A stretch of 64,000 nt of DNA, from assembly GCA_021792365.1 (NCBI GenBank), contig JAJYUT010000003.1, forward strand, positions 744,001 through 808,000. Reading direction: 5' to 3'. This document shows, piece after piece, positions 24,240-31,311 of this stretch. The translations under genes and the position numbers were made by a program. Under the pieces are notes generated by a model that was given only the letters and a program-made list of their open reading frames with translations, was not told the origin of the DNA and did not search any database. Each line of letters opens with the position of its first letter. Positions within the stretch are counted from its first letter, which is position 1. Source of the stretch: Pseudomonadota bacterium. GTDB lineage: Bacteria; Pseudomonadota; Alphaproteobacteria; Dongiales; Dongiaceae.

Positions 24240-26063
24240 GTGCCAGGAGAGCCGGGCACGATATCCGATCGCCGGGTCAGGCTGCAGCGCCTTAACCAGG
24301 TAGCGCGGTTCGCCTTTCCGCAGCGCCATGCCATCGCCATCATCCTCGGCTTCACCCTGGCCGTAGCGGCGATCAGCGCCGTCGAGCCCCTGATTCTCAA
24401 GGCCCTGTTCGACGAACTCGCCGGCGCGCGCAGCCATCAGACGCTCATCATCTCCGTGGCAACGCTGCTTGGCCTGGCGATCGCCCGCGAGCTGCTGGAC
24501 GGCGCCGCCAACTGGCTGACCTGGCGGACGCGCATCGGCCTGCAATATGCGCTGCTCGAGGCGACGGTCGGCAAGCTCCACAAGATGCCGCTCCGGATTC
24601 AGCGCAGCGAAGGCGTCGGCGCGATCATGACGCGGCTCGACCGCAGCATCCAGGGCTTCACCTCGGCGGTCACGCTGCTTCTGTTCAATGTCCTGCCCTC
24701 CGTGATCTTCCTGTTGATCGCCATCTGGATCATGCTGGAGCTGGAGTGGCGGCTGGCGCTCGTCGTCCTCTCCTTTGCGCCGATGCCGGCGTTGATCGCC
24801 ATGCGCGCGGCCCCGGAGCAGGTCGAGCGGGAGCGCTCGCTGCTGGACCAATGGGCGCACATCTATTCGCGCTTCAACGAGGTTCTCTCCGGCATCGTGA
24901 CGGTGCGCAGCTTTTCCATGGAGGAGACCGAGAAGGGGCGGTTCCTGAAGGATGTCGCGGCCGCCAACCGGCTGGTGGTGCGCGGGGTCGCGACCGATGC
25001 CAGCTACGGCGCGGTGAGCAACGTCGTCGTGGCCGTCGCCCGGATCTGGGCCGTGGGACTGGGCGCTTATCTCGCAATCCGGGGCGAAGTCACCATCGGC
25101 ACGATCGTCGCCTTCCTCGGCTATGTCGGTGGCTTGTTCGGGCCGGTGCAGGGCCTGAGCGGCGTCTACTCGGCGCTGCGCCGGGCTTCGGTTTCCCTGG
25201 ACGAGATATTCCGCATCCTGAACGTCCAGGAGCATCTCGGCGACTCCCCGGAGGCCGAGGAACTCGACGGCGTCCAGGGCGACGTGTGGTTCGACAATGT
25301 CCACTTCCGATACGAGCAGGCGGGCCGTCCGCTCCTGGACGGCATCACGCTGCACGTGGCGCCCGGACAGACCATCGCGATCGTCGGGCCGAGCGGCTCC
25401 GGCAAGACGACCCTGATGGCGCTCCTCATGCGCTTCTATGATCCAACGGAGGGCCGCATCCTCCTTGATGGACGCGACCTGCGCACGATCAAGCAGAGCG
25501 CTCTACGCCGGAATATCGGCGTCGTGCTGCAGGATCCATTGCTGTTCAACGACACGGTCCTGGCCAACATTGCATACGGCAGAATCGGCGCCAGCGAGGA
25601 GGAAATCATCGCCGCCGCGCGGGCCGCCAATGCCGATGAATTCATCCGCCGCCTTCCCGAAGGCTATGCCACCATGGTCGGGGAGCGCGGCGCGTTGCTG
25701 TCCGTCGGCGAGCGGCAGCGCATCACCATCGCGCGGGCGCTCCTGAAGAATCCCGCCATCCTGGTGCTGGACGAGGCCACCTCGTCCCTGGACGCGGAAT
25801 CGGAGGAGGCGGTCCAGACCGCGATCGAATCCCTCGTGCGGGACCGCACCACCTTCATCATCGCCCATCGTCTGGCGACCGTGATCAATGCCGACCGGAT
25901 CCTCGTTCTCAAGGAGGGTCGGATCGTCGAGAGCGGCACGCACCTCGAGCTGCTGCAGCAGCGGGGCTATTACGCGTCCCTGGTCAAGCGGCAGAGCCGC
26001 GGCCTGATCGTCAATGAAGGCGAAGAACCGGGTGCGGGGCCGAGCGCCGGCGCCGGCATCTAG
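24240..26063 (+). CDS. ABC exporter, fused permease and ATPase
   Basis: A 607-residue half-transporter. A six-helix membrane domain (about residues 20-310) precedes an ATPase domain. Walker A is GPSGSGKTT (about 382-390), Walker B is [12 protein letters not shown] (about 507-518) and the H-loop is IAHRLAT near 541. The signature motif reads LSVGERQRI instead of LSGGQRQRI, so two of the five signature residues are changed. The architecture is that of MsbA/NdvA-type homodimeric exporters of lipids, glycans or peptides. The start is GTG at 24240 with GGAGAG upstream. A candidate EcfG promoter suggests stress induction, and export of a glycolipid from the nearby cluster is one possibility, unproven. 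Confidence 0.85.
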   Translation: MPGEPGTISDRRVRLQRLNQVARFAFPQRHAIAIILGFTLAVAAISAVEPLILKALFDELAGARSHQTLIISVATLLGLAIARELLDGAANWLTWRTRIGLQYALLEATVGKLHKMPLRIQRSEGVGAIMTRLDRSIQGFTSAVTLLLFNVLPSVIFLLIAIWIMLELEWRLALVVLSFAPMPALIAMRAAPEQVERERSLLDQWAHIYSRFNEVLSGIVTVRSFSMEETEKGRFLKDVAAANRLVVRGVATDASYGAVSNVVVAVARIWAVGLGAYLAIRGEVTIGTIVAFLGYVGGLFGPVQGLSGVYSALRRASVSLDEIFRILNVQEHLGDSPEAEELDGVQGDVWFDNVHFRYEQAGRPLLDGITLHVAPGQTIAIVGPSGSGKTTLMALLMRFYDPTEGRILLDGRDLRTIKQSALRRNIGVVLQDPLLFNDTVLANIAYGRIGASEEEIIAAARAANADEFIRRLPEGYATMVGERGALLSVGERQRITIARALLKNPAILVLDEATSSLDAESEEAVQTAIESLVRDRTTFIIAHRLATVINADRILVLKEGRIVESGTHLELLQQRGYYASLVKRQSRGLIVNEGEEPGAGPSAGAGI

Positions 26064-26171
26064 ACCAGGGGCGCCGTCATGTCTCCAGAAGCGGGTTTTT
26101 TTAAGGTGGCGGGCGCAACGAGTTCGCCGGCATCGTGTTCATCAAAATCGAGCGATCCCGATAGCACCTGT

Positions 26172-26211
26172 GTGACCGACACCGCCCCTTCCCCAAGTAG
26201 GTTTCGGTCAC
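26172..26211. terminator. Hairpin between convergent genes
   Basis: Arms GTGACCGACACC (26172-26183) and GGTTTCGGTCAC (26200-26211) pair at 11 of 12 positions around a 16-base loop. It lies between the convergent ABC exporter and Crp/Fnr gene. No clear U-tract follows, so it is only a possible terminator. Confidence 0.4.
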
Positions 26212-26314
26212 GGGCGGCGAAGCACCACCGGAATGGCCCTCACCCGCTGGCCAGCTTCGCCGCCGGCCTTATTGACCCTTCAGTCACCCGCTGATTGCCG
26301 GGTTTCCGGCCACC

Positions 26315-26340
26315 GCTAGATCGCCGGGCTAGATCGCCGG
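26315..26340. repeat. Perfect tandem duplication of 13 bases at the crp-like gene end
   Basis: GCTAGATCGCCGG occurs twice head to tail (26315-26327, 26328-26340). The second copy contains the stop codon of the minus-strand regulator, so the duplication just misses altering the protein. Confidence 0.8.
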
Positions 26341-27081
26341 CTTCCTGAAGTCGCAGAGCAACTCCAGGCGCTCGCGGTCCAGAATGGCGACGCGGCCTGG
26401 CCTCAGCTCGATCAGGTTTTCCCGGCGCAATTGCTGCAATGTTCGGTTCACATGGACCAGACTGAGACCGAGCGCCTCGCCGAACTGCGACTGGGTGAGC
26501 GGCAGGGGAAACCGGCCATCCTGGGCCAAGCCCACATCTTCCATCCTGTAATGCAGTTCCAGCAGCAGATGCGCCATCCGCTCCAGCGCGGTCAGGCGCC
26601 CGAGGCGCAGAATCTGGTCCAGCAGCCGGGCCTGCATCCAGATGACGCTCATCCGGCATGCCTGGATGATGTTGGGCACGCTCTGATCGGCCCGATCGAT
26701 CGCCTCCGCCAGCCTAGTGGAGTTCAGCAGCCTGAGATCAGTCATGGCCACAATCGTGGATTGGATGGCCGGGTGATGGACCTCGCTCAATCCGATGGTA
26801 TCGCCGGGCAGGAAGAAGCTGACGATCTGCCGCCGTCCGTCCGGCAGCACGCGCAGCCGGCAGGCCCAGCCTGCCCCGACGATCCAGGGTGTAAAATCGA
26901 GGCTACCCCCCTTGTTGACATGGGCGCCGGCCTGGAAGACATGCGGCGGCAGGTCCAGCGTCTCTATGAAGCGTTCTTCATGCGGGGTGAGAGGGACGAG
27001 GGTCCGCAACCGGCACAGGAACGGCGCCGTCAGTTTCCGAAACTGATCGTCGCCCAACATCCCTAATCCGAGCCGACTCAT
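26329..27081 (-). CDS. Crp/Fnr-family transcriptional regulator
   Basis: A 250-residue regulator. An N-terminal cyclic-nucleotide-binding-like beta-roll (about residues 20-140) includes DGRRQIVSFFLPGDTIGL. A dimerisation helix and a C-terminal winged helix follow (QSQFGEALGLSLVHVNRTLQQLRR, near 190-213). There is no FNR-type N-terminal cysteine cluster, so oxygen sensing through an iron-sulphur cluster is unlikely. In alphaproteobacteria such proteins often respond to stress or redox signals. The start is taken as ATG 27081 (MSRLGLG); ATG 27060 (MLGDDQF) is nearly as good and neither has a strong ribosome-binding site. Its 3' end carries a tandem 13-base duplication. Confidence 0.84.
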   Translation of the reverse strand: MSRLGLGMLGDDQFRKLTAPFLCRLRTLVPLTPHEERFIETLDLPPHVFQAGAHVNKGGSLDFTPWIVGAGWACRLRVLPDGRRQIVSFFLPGDTIGLSEVHHPAIQSTIVAMTDLRLLNSTRLAEAIDRADQSVPNIIQACRMSVIWMQARLLDQILRLGRLTALERMAHLLLELHYRMEDVGLAQDGRFPLPLTQSQFGEALGLSLVHVNRTLQQLRRENLIELRPGRVAILDRERLELLCDFRKPAI

Positions 27082-27370
27082 TCCCGAGGCCATCCGATGT
27101 GCCCGTATCCCTACCCCATGCTTCGGCCGCTCGCCCCGCGTTCCGATGACCGAGCACCCCGTGTCACGCCACTCACCGCACCGCGTTTGCGCAAAGGTGC
27201 ACACCCGCCTCCATAGCCGCGCCAGGGCCAAAGACGAGTGAAGATGTGGAGAGCCGGCGGCCGAAGACCCTTCCGGCGAGCGGGATTGGCGGCTCTGGCT
27301 CTCCCGGTGCGGCGTAAACCGCGCAATGCAGACTTCGTTCCACGCCGTTGCGTGCCGCATGGATCAGGAG
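27082..27370. other. Intergenic region, no gene seen
   Basis: The 289 bases between two minus-strand genes hold no convincing coding frame. An imperfect long hairpin can form from GGAGAGCC (27248-27255) and GGCTCTCC (27297-27304) with a 41-base loop. This may help end transcription of the SDR gene. Confidence 0.4.
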
Positions 27371-28279
27371 CTAGCGATAGCCAGTCGTGTCGGCCGGCTT
27401 TCCTGCGTCCTGCACTTCCACGACGTAGCGCCATGCGTCGGGTCGGGAGCCATCGAGGTCGGTGAAGCCGTAGGCCTTGGCAAGTTGCCCGCTGGATAGC
27501 GATTGCCCGTTCCAGCGGGCGCGGTCGGGGTCGGCGGCCAGGGCCGCAATGGCGCGGCCGACAAAGCGCGGCGTCTCGGAGATCGCGAAGTGGGGGATGC
27601 GCTGGGTGGCGTCGCGCCAGGTCTCCTCCGTCACTCCGAACGCCTCCAGCATCATCTCCGAACGCAGCCAGCCGGGCGTGATGGAGACAGAGGTCGCGCC
27701 ATGCGGCGCCAGATCCTTGGCGTGCGCCCAGCCCAGGCGGTTCACCGAAACCTTGGCGAGATCGTAGAACGGATTGATCCGATAGTGCCCCGCATTGTAC
27801 TCGTCCGTGCCGTCGGTCACCTCCACCAGCAGGCCACCGGGACGCGCGATCAGCAGCGGCAAGGCGAAATGCGCGGTGATGAGATGCGTGCGCACGCCGA
27901 GATCGAGCAGGCGCAACCCGTTCTCCAGATTGTGCTCCCAGACCGGCTTGTCCCACTCCTTGAGCGTTTCGCCGCCCCATACATCGTTCACCAGGATGTC
28001 GAGCCGTCCCTGCTCCGCCCGGATATGGGCGACCAGGCCTTCGACCTGATCCGGCACCAGATGGTCGACCTGCCTCGCGATGCCGGTGCCGCCGGCGGCC
28101 GATACGAGCTCCGCCGTTTCCTCGATGGTCTCGGCCCGCTGATATTCGGATTGATGGCCGCGCGTGGTCCGGCCGGTTACATAGACCGTGGCGCCTGCCG
28201 CGCCCAGCTCGACGGCGATCCCACGCCCGGCGCCGCGCGTGGCGCCAGCGACCAGGGCGATCCTGCCTCGCAGGGACAT
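27371..28279 (-). CDS. Short-chain dehydrogenase/reductase
   Basis: A 302-residue SDR with cofactor motif GATRGAGRGIA (about residues 12-22) and an NNAG-region equivalent reading VNDVWGG. The catalytic Tyr-Lys is probably in NPFYDLAKVSVNRL (YxxxK). The length exceeds the classical 250 residues because of a C-terminal extension. Arg and Thr after the glycine motif (TGRTTR) suggest NADPH preference. GGGAGAA precedes the ATG. It is divergent from a TetR gene with two operator-like repeats between them, so TetR repression in response to the SDR substrate or a related compound is likely. Substrate unknown. Confidence 0.85.
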   Translation of the reverse strand: MSLRGRIALVAGATRGAGRGIAVELGAAGATVYVTGRTTRGHQSEYQRAETIEETAELVSAAGGTGIARQVDHLVPDQVEGLVAHIRAEQGRLDILVNDVWGGETLKEWDKPVWEHNLENGLRLLDLGVRTHLITAHFALPLLIARPGGLLVEVTDGTDEYNAGHYRINPFYDLAKVSVNRLGWAHAKDLAPHGATSVSITPGWLRSEMMLEAFGVTEETWRDATQRIPHFAISETPRFVGRAIAALAADPDRARWNGQSLSSGQLAKAYGFTDLDGSRPDAWRYVVEVQDAGKPADTTGYR

Positions 28280-28329
28280 TGGTTTTCTCCCGTTCTCGGT
28301 TGACGGACGGCCCTCCCGTCCGAATATAT

Positions 28330-28376
28330 GAACGCTCGTTCGGTTATGCAATATATATAAATGATCATTCGGTTAT
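28330..28376. promoter_or_regulatory. Two operator-like sites between SDR and tetR
   Basis: GAACGCTCGTTC (28330-28341, GAACG arms around two bases) and AATGATCATT (28360-28369, perfect palindrome) are each followed by TTCGGTTAT, at 28339 and 28368, 29 bases apart. The placement between divergent genes suits autoregulation by TetR. Confidence 0.6.
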
Positions 28377-28390
28377 AAAAGGGACTGAGA

Positions 28391-29026
28391 ATGCCAAGGC
28401 CTAAGATGCTGCCCGACACGGACGTGCTCGAAGCGGCCTACACGCTCATGCAGCGCCGCGGGCCGGAGGCGCTCACCTTCTCCACGCTGGCGGAAGCCTG
28501 CGGACTCTCCGCCTCGACGCTCGTCCAGCGCTTCAGGAGCAAGGCCGATCTCATCCGCGGCGCGCTCTCCCATGCCTGGGACGGGCTGGACGAGAAGACC
28601 GCAACCATCTCAGCAAAGGTTTCGAAGACGCCGGAGGGTGCGATCCAGTTCCTGACGGCCCTGTCGCGCGATTATGGCGGGATCGAGGCCTATGCCGACG
28701 CGCTGCTTATCCTGCGCGAGGATCTGCGCGACCCGGCCTTGCGCGCACGCGGCGCGAAGTGGAAGGCCGCGCTGTCACGCACGCTGGAGGATTGTTTCGC
28801 CGGGAGCCCGCGCGTGCCCAAGGACATCGGCATCCTGATGGCCACGCAGTGGCAGGGCTCGTTGCTGTGGTGGAGCTTCGATCCGCGCGGGCGCGTGGAG
28901 GACTATGTCGAGGAGGGCTTGAAGCGCTTCGTCGCCGCGATCCTGGACACCAGGGGACGCAGCGCATCGGCACTGACAGTGGCGGCCAGGGGCCGCGCCG
29001 GCACGGCGCGGCCGAGGCGCTCCTGA
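28391..29026 (+). CDS. TetR/AcrR-family transcriptional regulator
   Basis: A 211-residue regulator. The N-terminal helix-turn-helix covers about residues 10-55 (FSTLAEACGLSASTLVQRFRSKADLIRGAL is recognisable, with SASTLVQRF as the recognition helix). The C-terminal ligand domain is all-helical with no close family resemblance; the last 25 residues are low complexity and basic. It faces the SDR gene across a 111-base AT-rich gap that contains two operator-like repeats, so it most likely represses that gene and itself. A second SDR follows 74 bases downstream and may belong to the same response. Confidence 0.87.
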   Translation: MPRPKMLPDTDVLEAAYTLMQRRGPEALTFSTLAEACGLSASTLVQRFRSKADLIRGALSHAWDGLDEKTATISAKVSKTPEGAIQFLTALSRDYGGIEAYADALLILREDLRDPALRARGAKWKAALSRTLEDCFAGSPRVPKDIGILMATQWQGSLLWWSFDPRGRVEDYVEEGLKRFVAAILDTRGRSASALTVAARGRAGTARPRRS

Positions 29027-29100
29027 GCGCCGGCGGCACGCGGGCCCCGCAACGGAGGGTGCAGGCGGCCTGTTTCCATCTACAACGGATGGAGGCAGCC

Positions 29101-29883
29101 ATGCCAGGCACATCACTCGCCAACAGGATCGCGTTCGTCACCGGATCCGATTCGGGGATCGGCCAGGCCATCGCAGAGGAATTCGCCAAAGCCGGCGCCG
29201 ACGTGGTCGTGACTTTCCACACCGATTCTGAAGGCGCGAAGGAGACGGAGCGGCGCGTAAGTGCAGCCGGACGACGCGCCTGCGTGCTGCCGATGAATGT
29301 CTGCGACGAGAGCAGCGTCGCATTGGTTTTCCAGGAGGCGGAGTTGCGCCTCGGGATCCCGGATATCCTGGTCAACAATGCGGGCGTGGGCGGCAAAGGC
29401 ACTTCCGTTGCCGACACCAGGACCGAGGATTTCGATCTGGTCGTCAAGACCGACCTCTATGGCCCGTTCTTCTGCGCGCGCGAATTCATCCGGCGCCGGC
29501 AGAAGGCGGGCGGCCACGGCAAGCTCATCAACATCACCTCTGTGCATGATACGATCCCCAGCCCGAACCAGGCGGCCTATGGCGCGGCAAAAGGCGGTCT
29601 CCTCACCTTCACGCGCAGCTTGGCGCTGGAGCTTGCGCCCCTGCGGATCAACGTGAACGCGATCTCGCCGGGCCTCATCAGGACACCCATGACCAGCAAG
29701 CGCACCGAGGATCCCGCGCGCATGAAGGAGGAACTGCCCCACATCCCGTGGAACCGGCCCGGCGAGCCGCGCGAGGTCGCACGCCTCGCGCTCTACCTGG
29801 CGTCCGATGACGCCGACTATGTCACCGGCCAGAACTTCACGATCGACGGCGGCCTAGAAATGAACTGGGGCCAGGGCGCCTGA
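29101..29883 (+). CDS. SDR-family oxidoreductase (glucose 1-dehydrogenase-like)
   Basis: A 260-residue classical SDR. The cofactor motif is TGSDSGIGQAIA (about residues 14-25), NNAG occurs in VNNAGVGG, catalytic Ser in NITSVHD and Tyr-Lys in YGAAKGG (YxxxK). The C-terminus has PGLIRTPMT and GQNFTIDGGLEMNW, as in glucose/ribitol dehydrogenase-like enzymes. The start ATG at 29101 has GGAGG 6 bases upstream. It is convergent with the kinase gene, 4 bases away. Substrate is not determined; FabG-like activity on a sugar or ketone is possible. Confidence 0.87.
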   Translation: MPGTSLANRIAFVTGSDSGIGQAIAEEFAKAGADVVVTFHTDSEGAKETERRVSAAGRRACVLPMNVCDESSVALVFQEAELRLGIPDILVNNAGVGGKGTSVADTRTEDFDLVVKTDLYGPFFCAREFIRRRQKAGGHGKLINITSVHDTIPSPNQAAYGAAKGGLLTFTRSLALELAPLRINVNAISPGLIRTPMTSKRTEDPARMKEELPHIPWNRPGEPREVARLALYLASDDADYVTGQNFTIDGGLEMNWGQGA

Positions 29884-29887
29884 ACGA

Positions 29888-30817
29888 TCAGCGGCTCGCG
29901 AGGAGCGCTTCCACTTCGGCGAGGCGCGGCATGGATGGCGCGGTGCCGGCACGCGTGACCGAGATCCCAGCGACGGCGCAGCCGAAGCGCGCCGCTTCCA
30001 CCGGGTCCGTGCCACGCGCGATGGCGGCCGCGAAGCCGCCGACGAAGGCATCGCCCGCGCCCGTCGTCTCCATCACCGGACCGGCGGAGAACGCGGGAAT
30101 CTCTATCGAGCTCCGCGCATTGTGCAGCAGCGCGCCGCGCGCGCCGAGGGTGATCAGCGCATTGCGCGCGCCCTTGGCCAGCAGGGCATCGCCGACGCGG
30201 CGCGCATCCGCCAGCGTATCCACCGACAGGCCGGTCAAGGTCGCGGCCTCGGTCTCGTTCGGCACGATGTAGTCGCAGAGCGGGTAAATCGCATCCGGAA
30301 TCGGCTCGGCCGGCGCGGGATTGAACACGGTCGTGACGCCGGCGGCCCGGGCAATCTCCAGCCCGCGCTGGGCGGCGCCGATCGGCTGCTCCAGTTGCGT
30401 CACGAACACCCTTGCATTGCGGATCGAATCCCCGGCGGCGTCGACGTCGGCAACGGAGATCGTGCCGGCCGCGCCGGGATAGACGATGATGGCGTTCTCG
30501 CCCGTATCATGATTGACGAAGATGAAGGCCCCACCCGTCGGCTCCGTATCCGACAGCGCGGCGCGCGCCTGGATGCCTTCCTCTTTCCAGGTCTTGAGCG
30601 CGATGTCGCCGAAAGCGTCGCGCCCGATCTTGGAGATGAAGGTCACCTTGGCGCCGACGCGCGCGGCGGCCACCGCCTGGTTCGAACCCTTGCCGCCCGG
30701 TCCCATCTGGAAGCCTGAACCCGCGATGGTCTCGCCGATCTTGGGTAGCCGGCCGGCGCGGAACGCAAGGTCGGCGACGAAGATGCCCAGAATGGCCACT
30801 CCCTCCTGCGCGGCCAT
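29888..30817 (-). CDS. rbsK: Ribokinase-type sugar kinase (RbsK; possibly deoxyribokinase)
   Basis: A 309-residue PfkB-family kinase. GPGGKGSNQAVAAARVG (about residues 39-55) is the ribokinase N-terminal signature, and TTGAGDAFVGGFAAAI (near 250) contains the catalytic Asp and anion hole. The motif NPAPAEPIPD and PNETEA are also ribokinase-like. It would phosphorylate ribose or 2-deoxyribose at O5. The last gene of a run with a mutarotase, aldehyde dehydrogenase and deoC; the company of DeoC and aldehyde dehydrogenase favours 2-deoxyribose as the true substrate, which is inference. Confidence 0.9.
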   Translation of the reverse strand: MAAQEGVAILGIFVADLAFRAGRLPKIGETIAGSGFQMGPGGKGSNQAVAAARVGAKVTFISKIGRDAFGDIALKTWKEEGIQARAALSDTEPTGGAFIFVNHDTGENAIIVYPGAAGTISVADVDAAGDSIRNARVFVTQLEQPIGAAQRGLEIARAAGVTTVFNPAPAEPIPDAIYPLCDYIVPNETEAATLTGLSVDTLADARRVGDALLAKGARNALITLGARGALLHNARSSIEIPAFSAGPVMETTGAGDAFVGGFAAAIARGTDPVEAARFGCAVAGISVTRAGTAPSMPRLAEVEALLASR

Positions 30818-30821
30818 TCGC

Positions 30822-31271
30822 CTACTCCTTCGGTGGGATCACGCCCTTGGTGAAGATGAAGCAGCCGTAGAACCGGGTCTCGGCGGTGGTGATGACGCAA
30901 TAGGCCTTCCTGGCATGCTCGTAGAACGCCATGCGCTCGATCGAGCCCATGGGCCAGGCCTTGCCCTCGGCGCGGTCGATCTCCGCCTGCACCTCCCTCT
31001 GGACATCCGGGATCTCGGCCGGCTTGCCGACCACTTCCATCCGCGACACGGCGTGCTCGACGAAGCTATCGAGCGGCATCACAGACAGAACGGCGCGCGC
31101 CGCGCGCGGGCAGCCGGCGTCGATGCGCAGGAGTTTTCGCAGCACCGTCTTGCGCGCAACCGAGTCGGAAGGAAAATTGGTGTCGCTGAGGACCAAGGTG
31201 TCGCCATGGCCCATGGCGCGCAGCGCGTAGAGCACATCCGCATTGAGCAGAGGATCGAGATTCTTCAGCAC
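30822..31271 (-). CDS. RbsD/FucU-family sugar mutarotase
   Basis: A 149-residue protein of the RbsD/FucU pyranase-mutarotase family. The conserved N-terminal His is in LYALRAMGHGDTLVLSDTNFP (near residue 22), and the C-terminal YGCFIFTKGV matches the family's Tyr-containing end. Length and sequence are nearer FucU than RbsD. It interconverts sugar anomers before phosphorylation. It sits 4 bases upstream of the ribokinase-type gene and 40 bases downstream of the aldehyde dehydrogenase, in line with a ribose or deoxyribose pathway. Confidence 0.86.
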   Translation of the reverse strand: MLKNLDPLLNADVLYALRAMGHGDTLVLSDTNFPSDSVARKTVLRKLLRIDAGCPRAARAVLSVMPLDSFVEHAVSRMEVVGKPAEIPDVQREVQAEIDRAEGKAWPMGSIERMAFYEHARKAYCVITTAETRFYGCFIFTKGVIPPKE

Positions 31272-31311
31272 GGCCTGCCTCCCCTGTGTTCTGGATTGCC
31301 GCCCATCTTGG

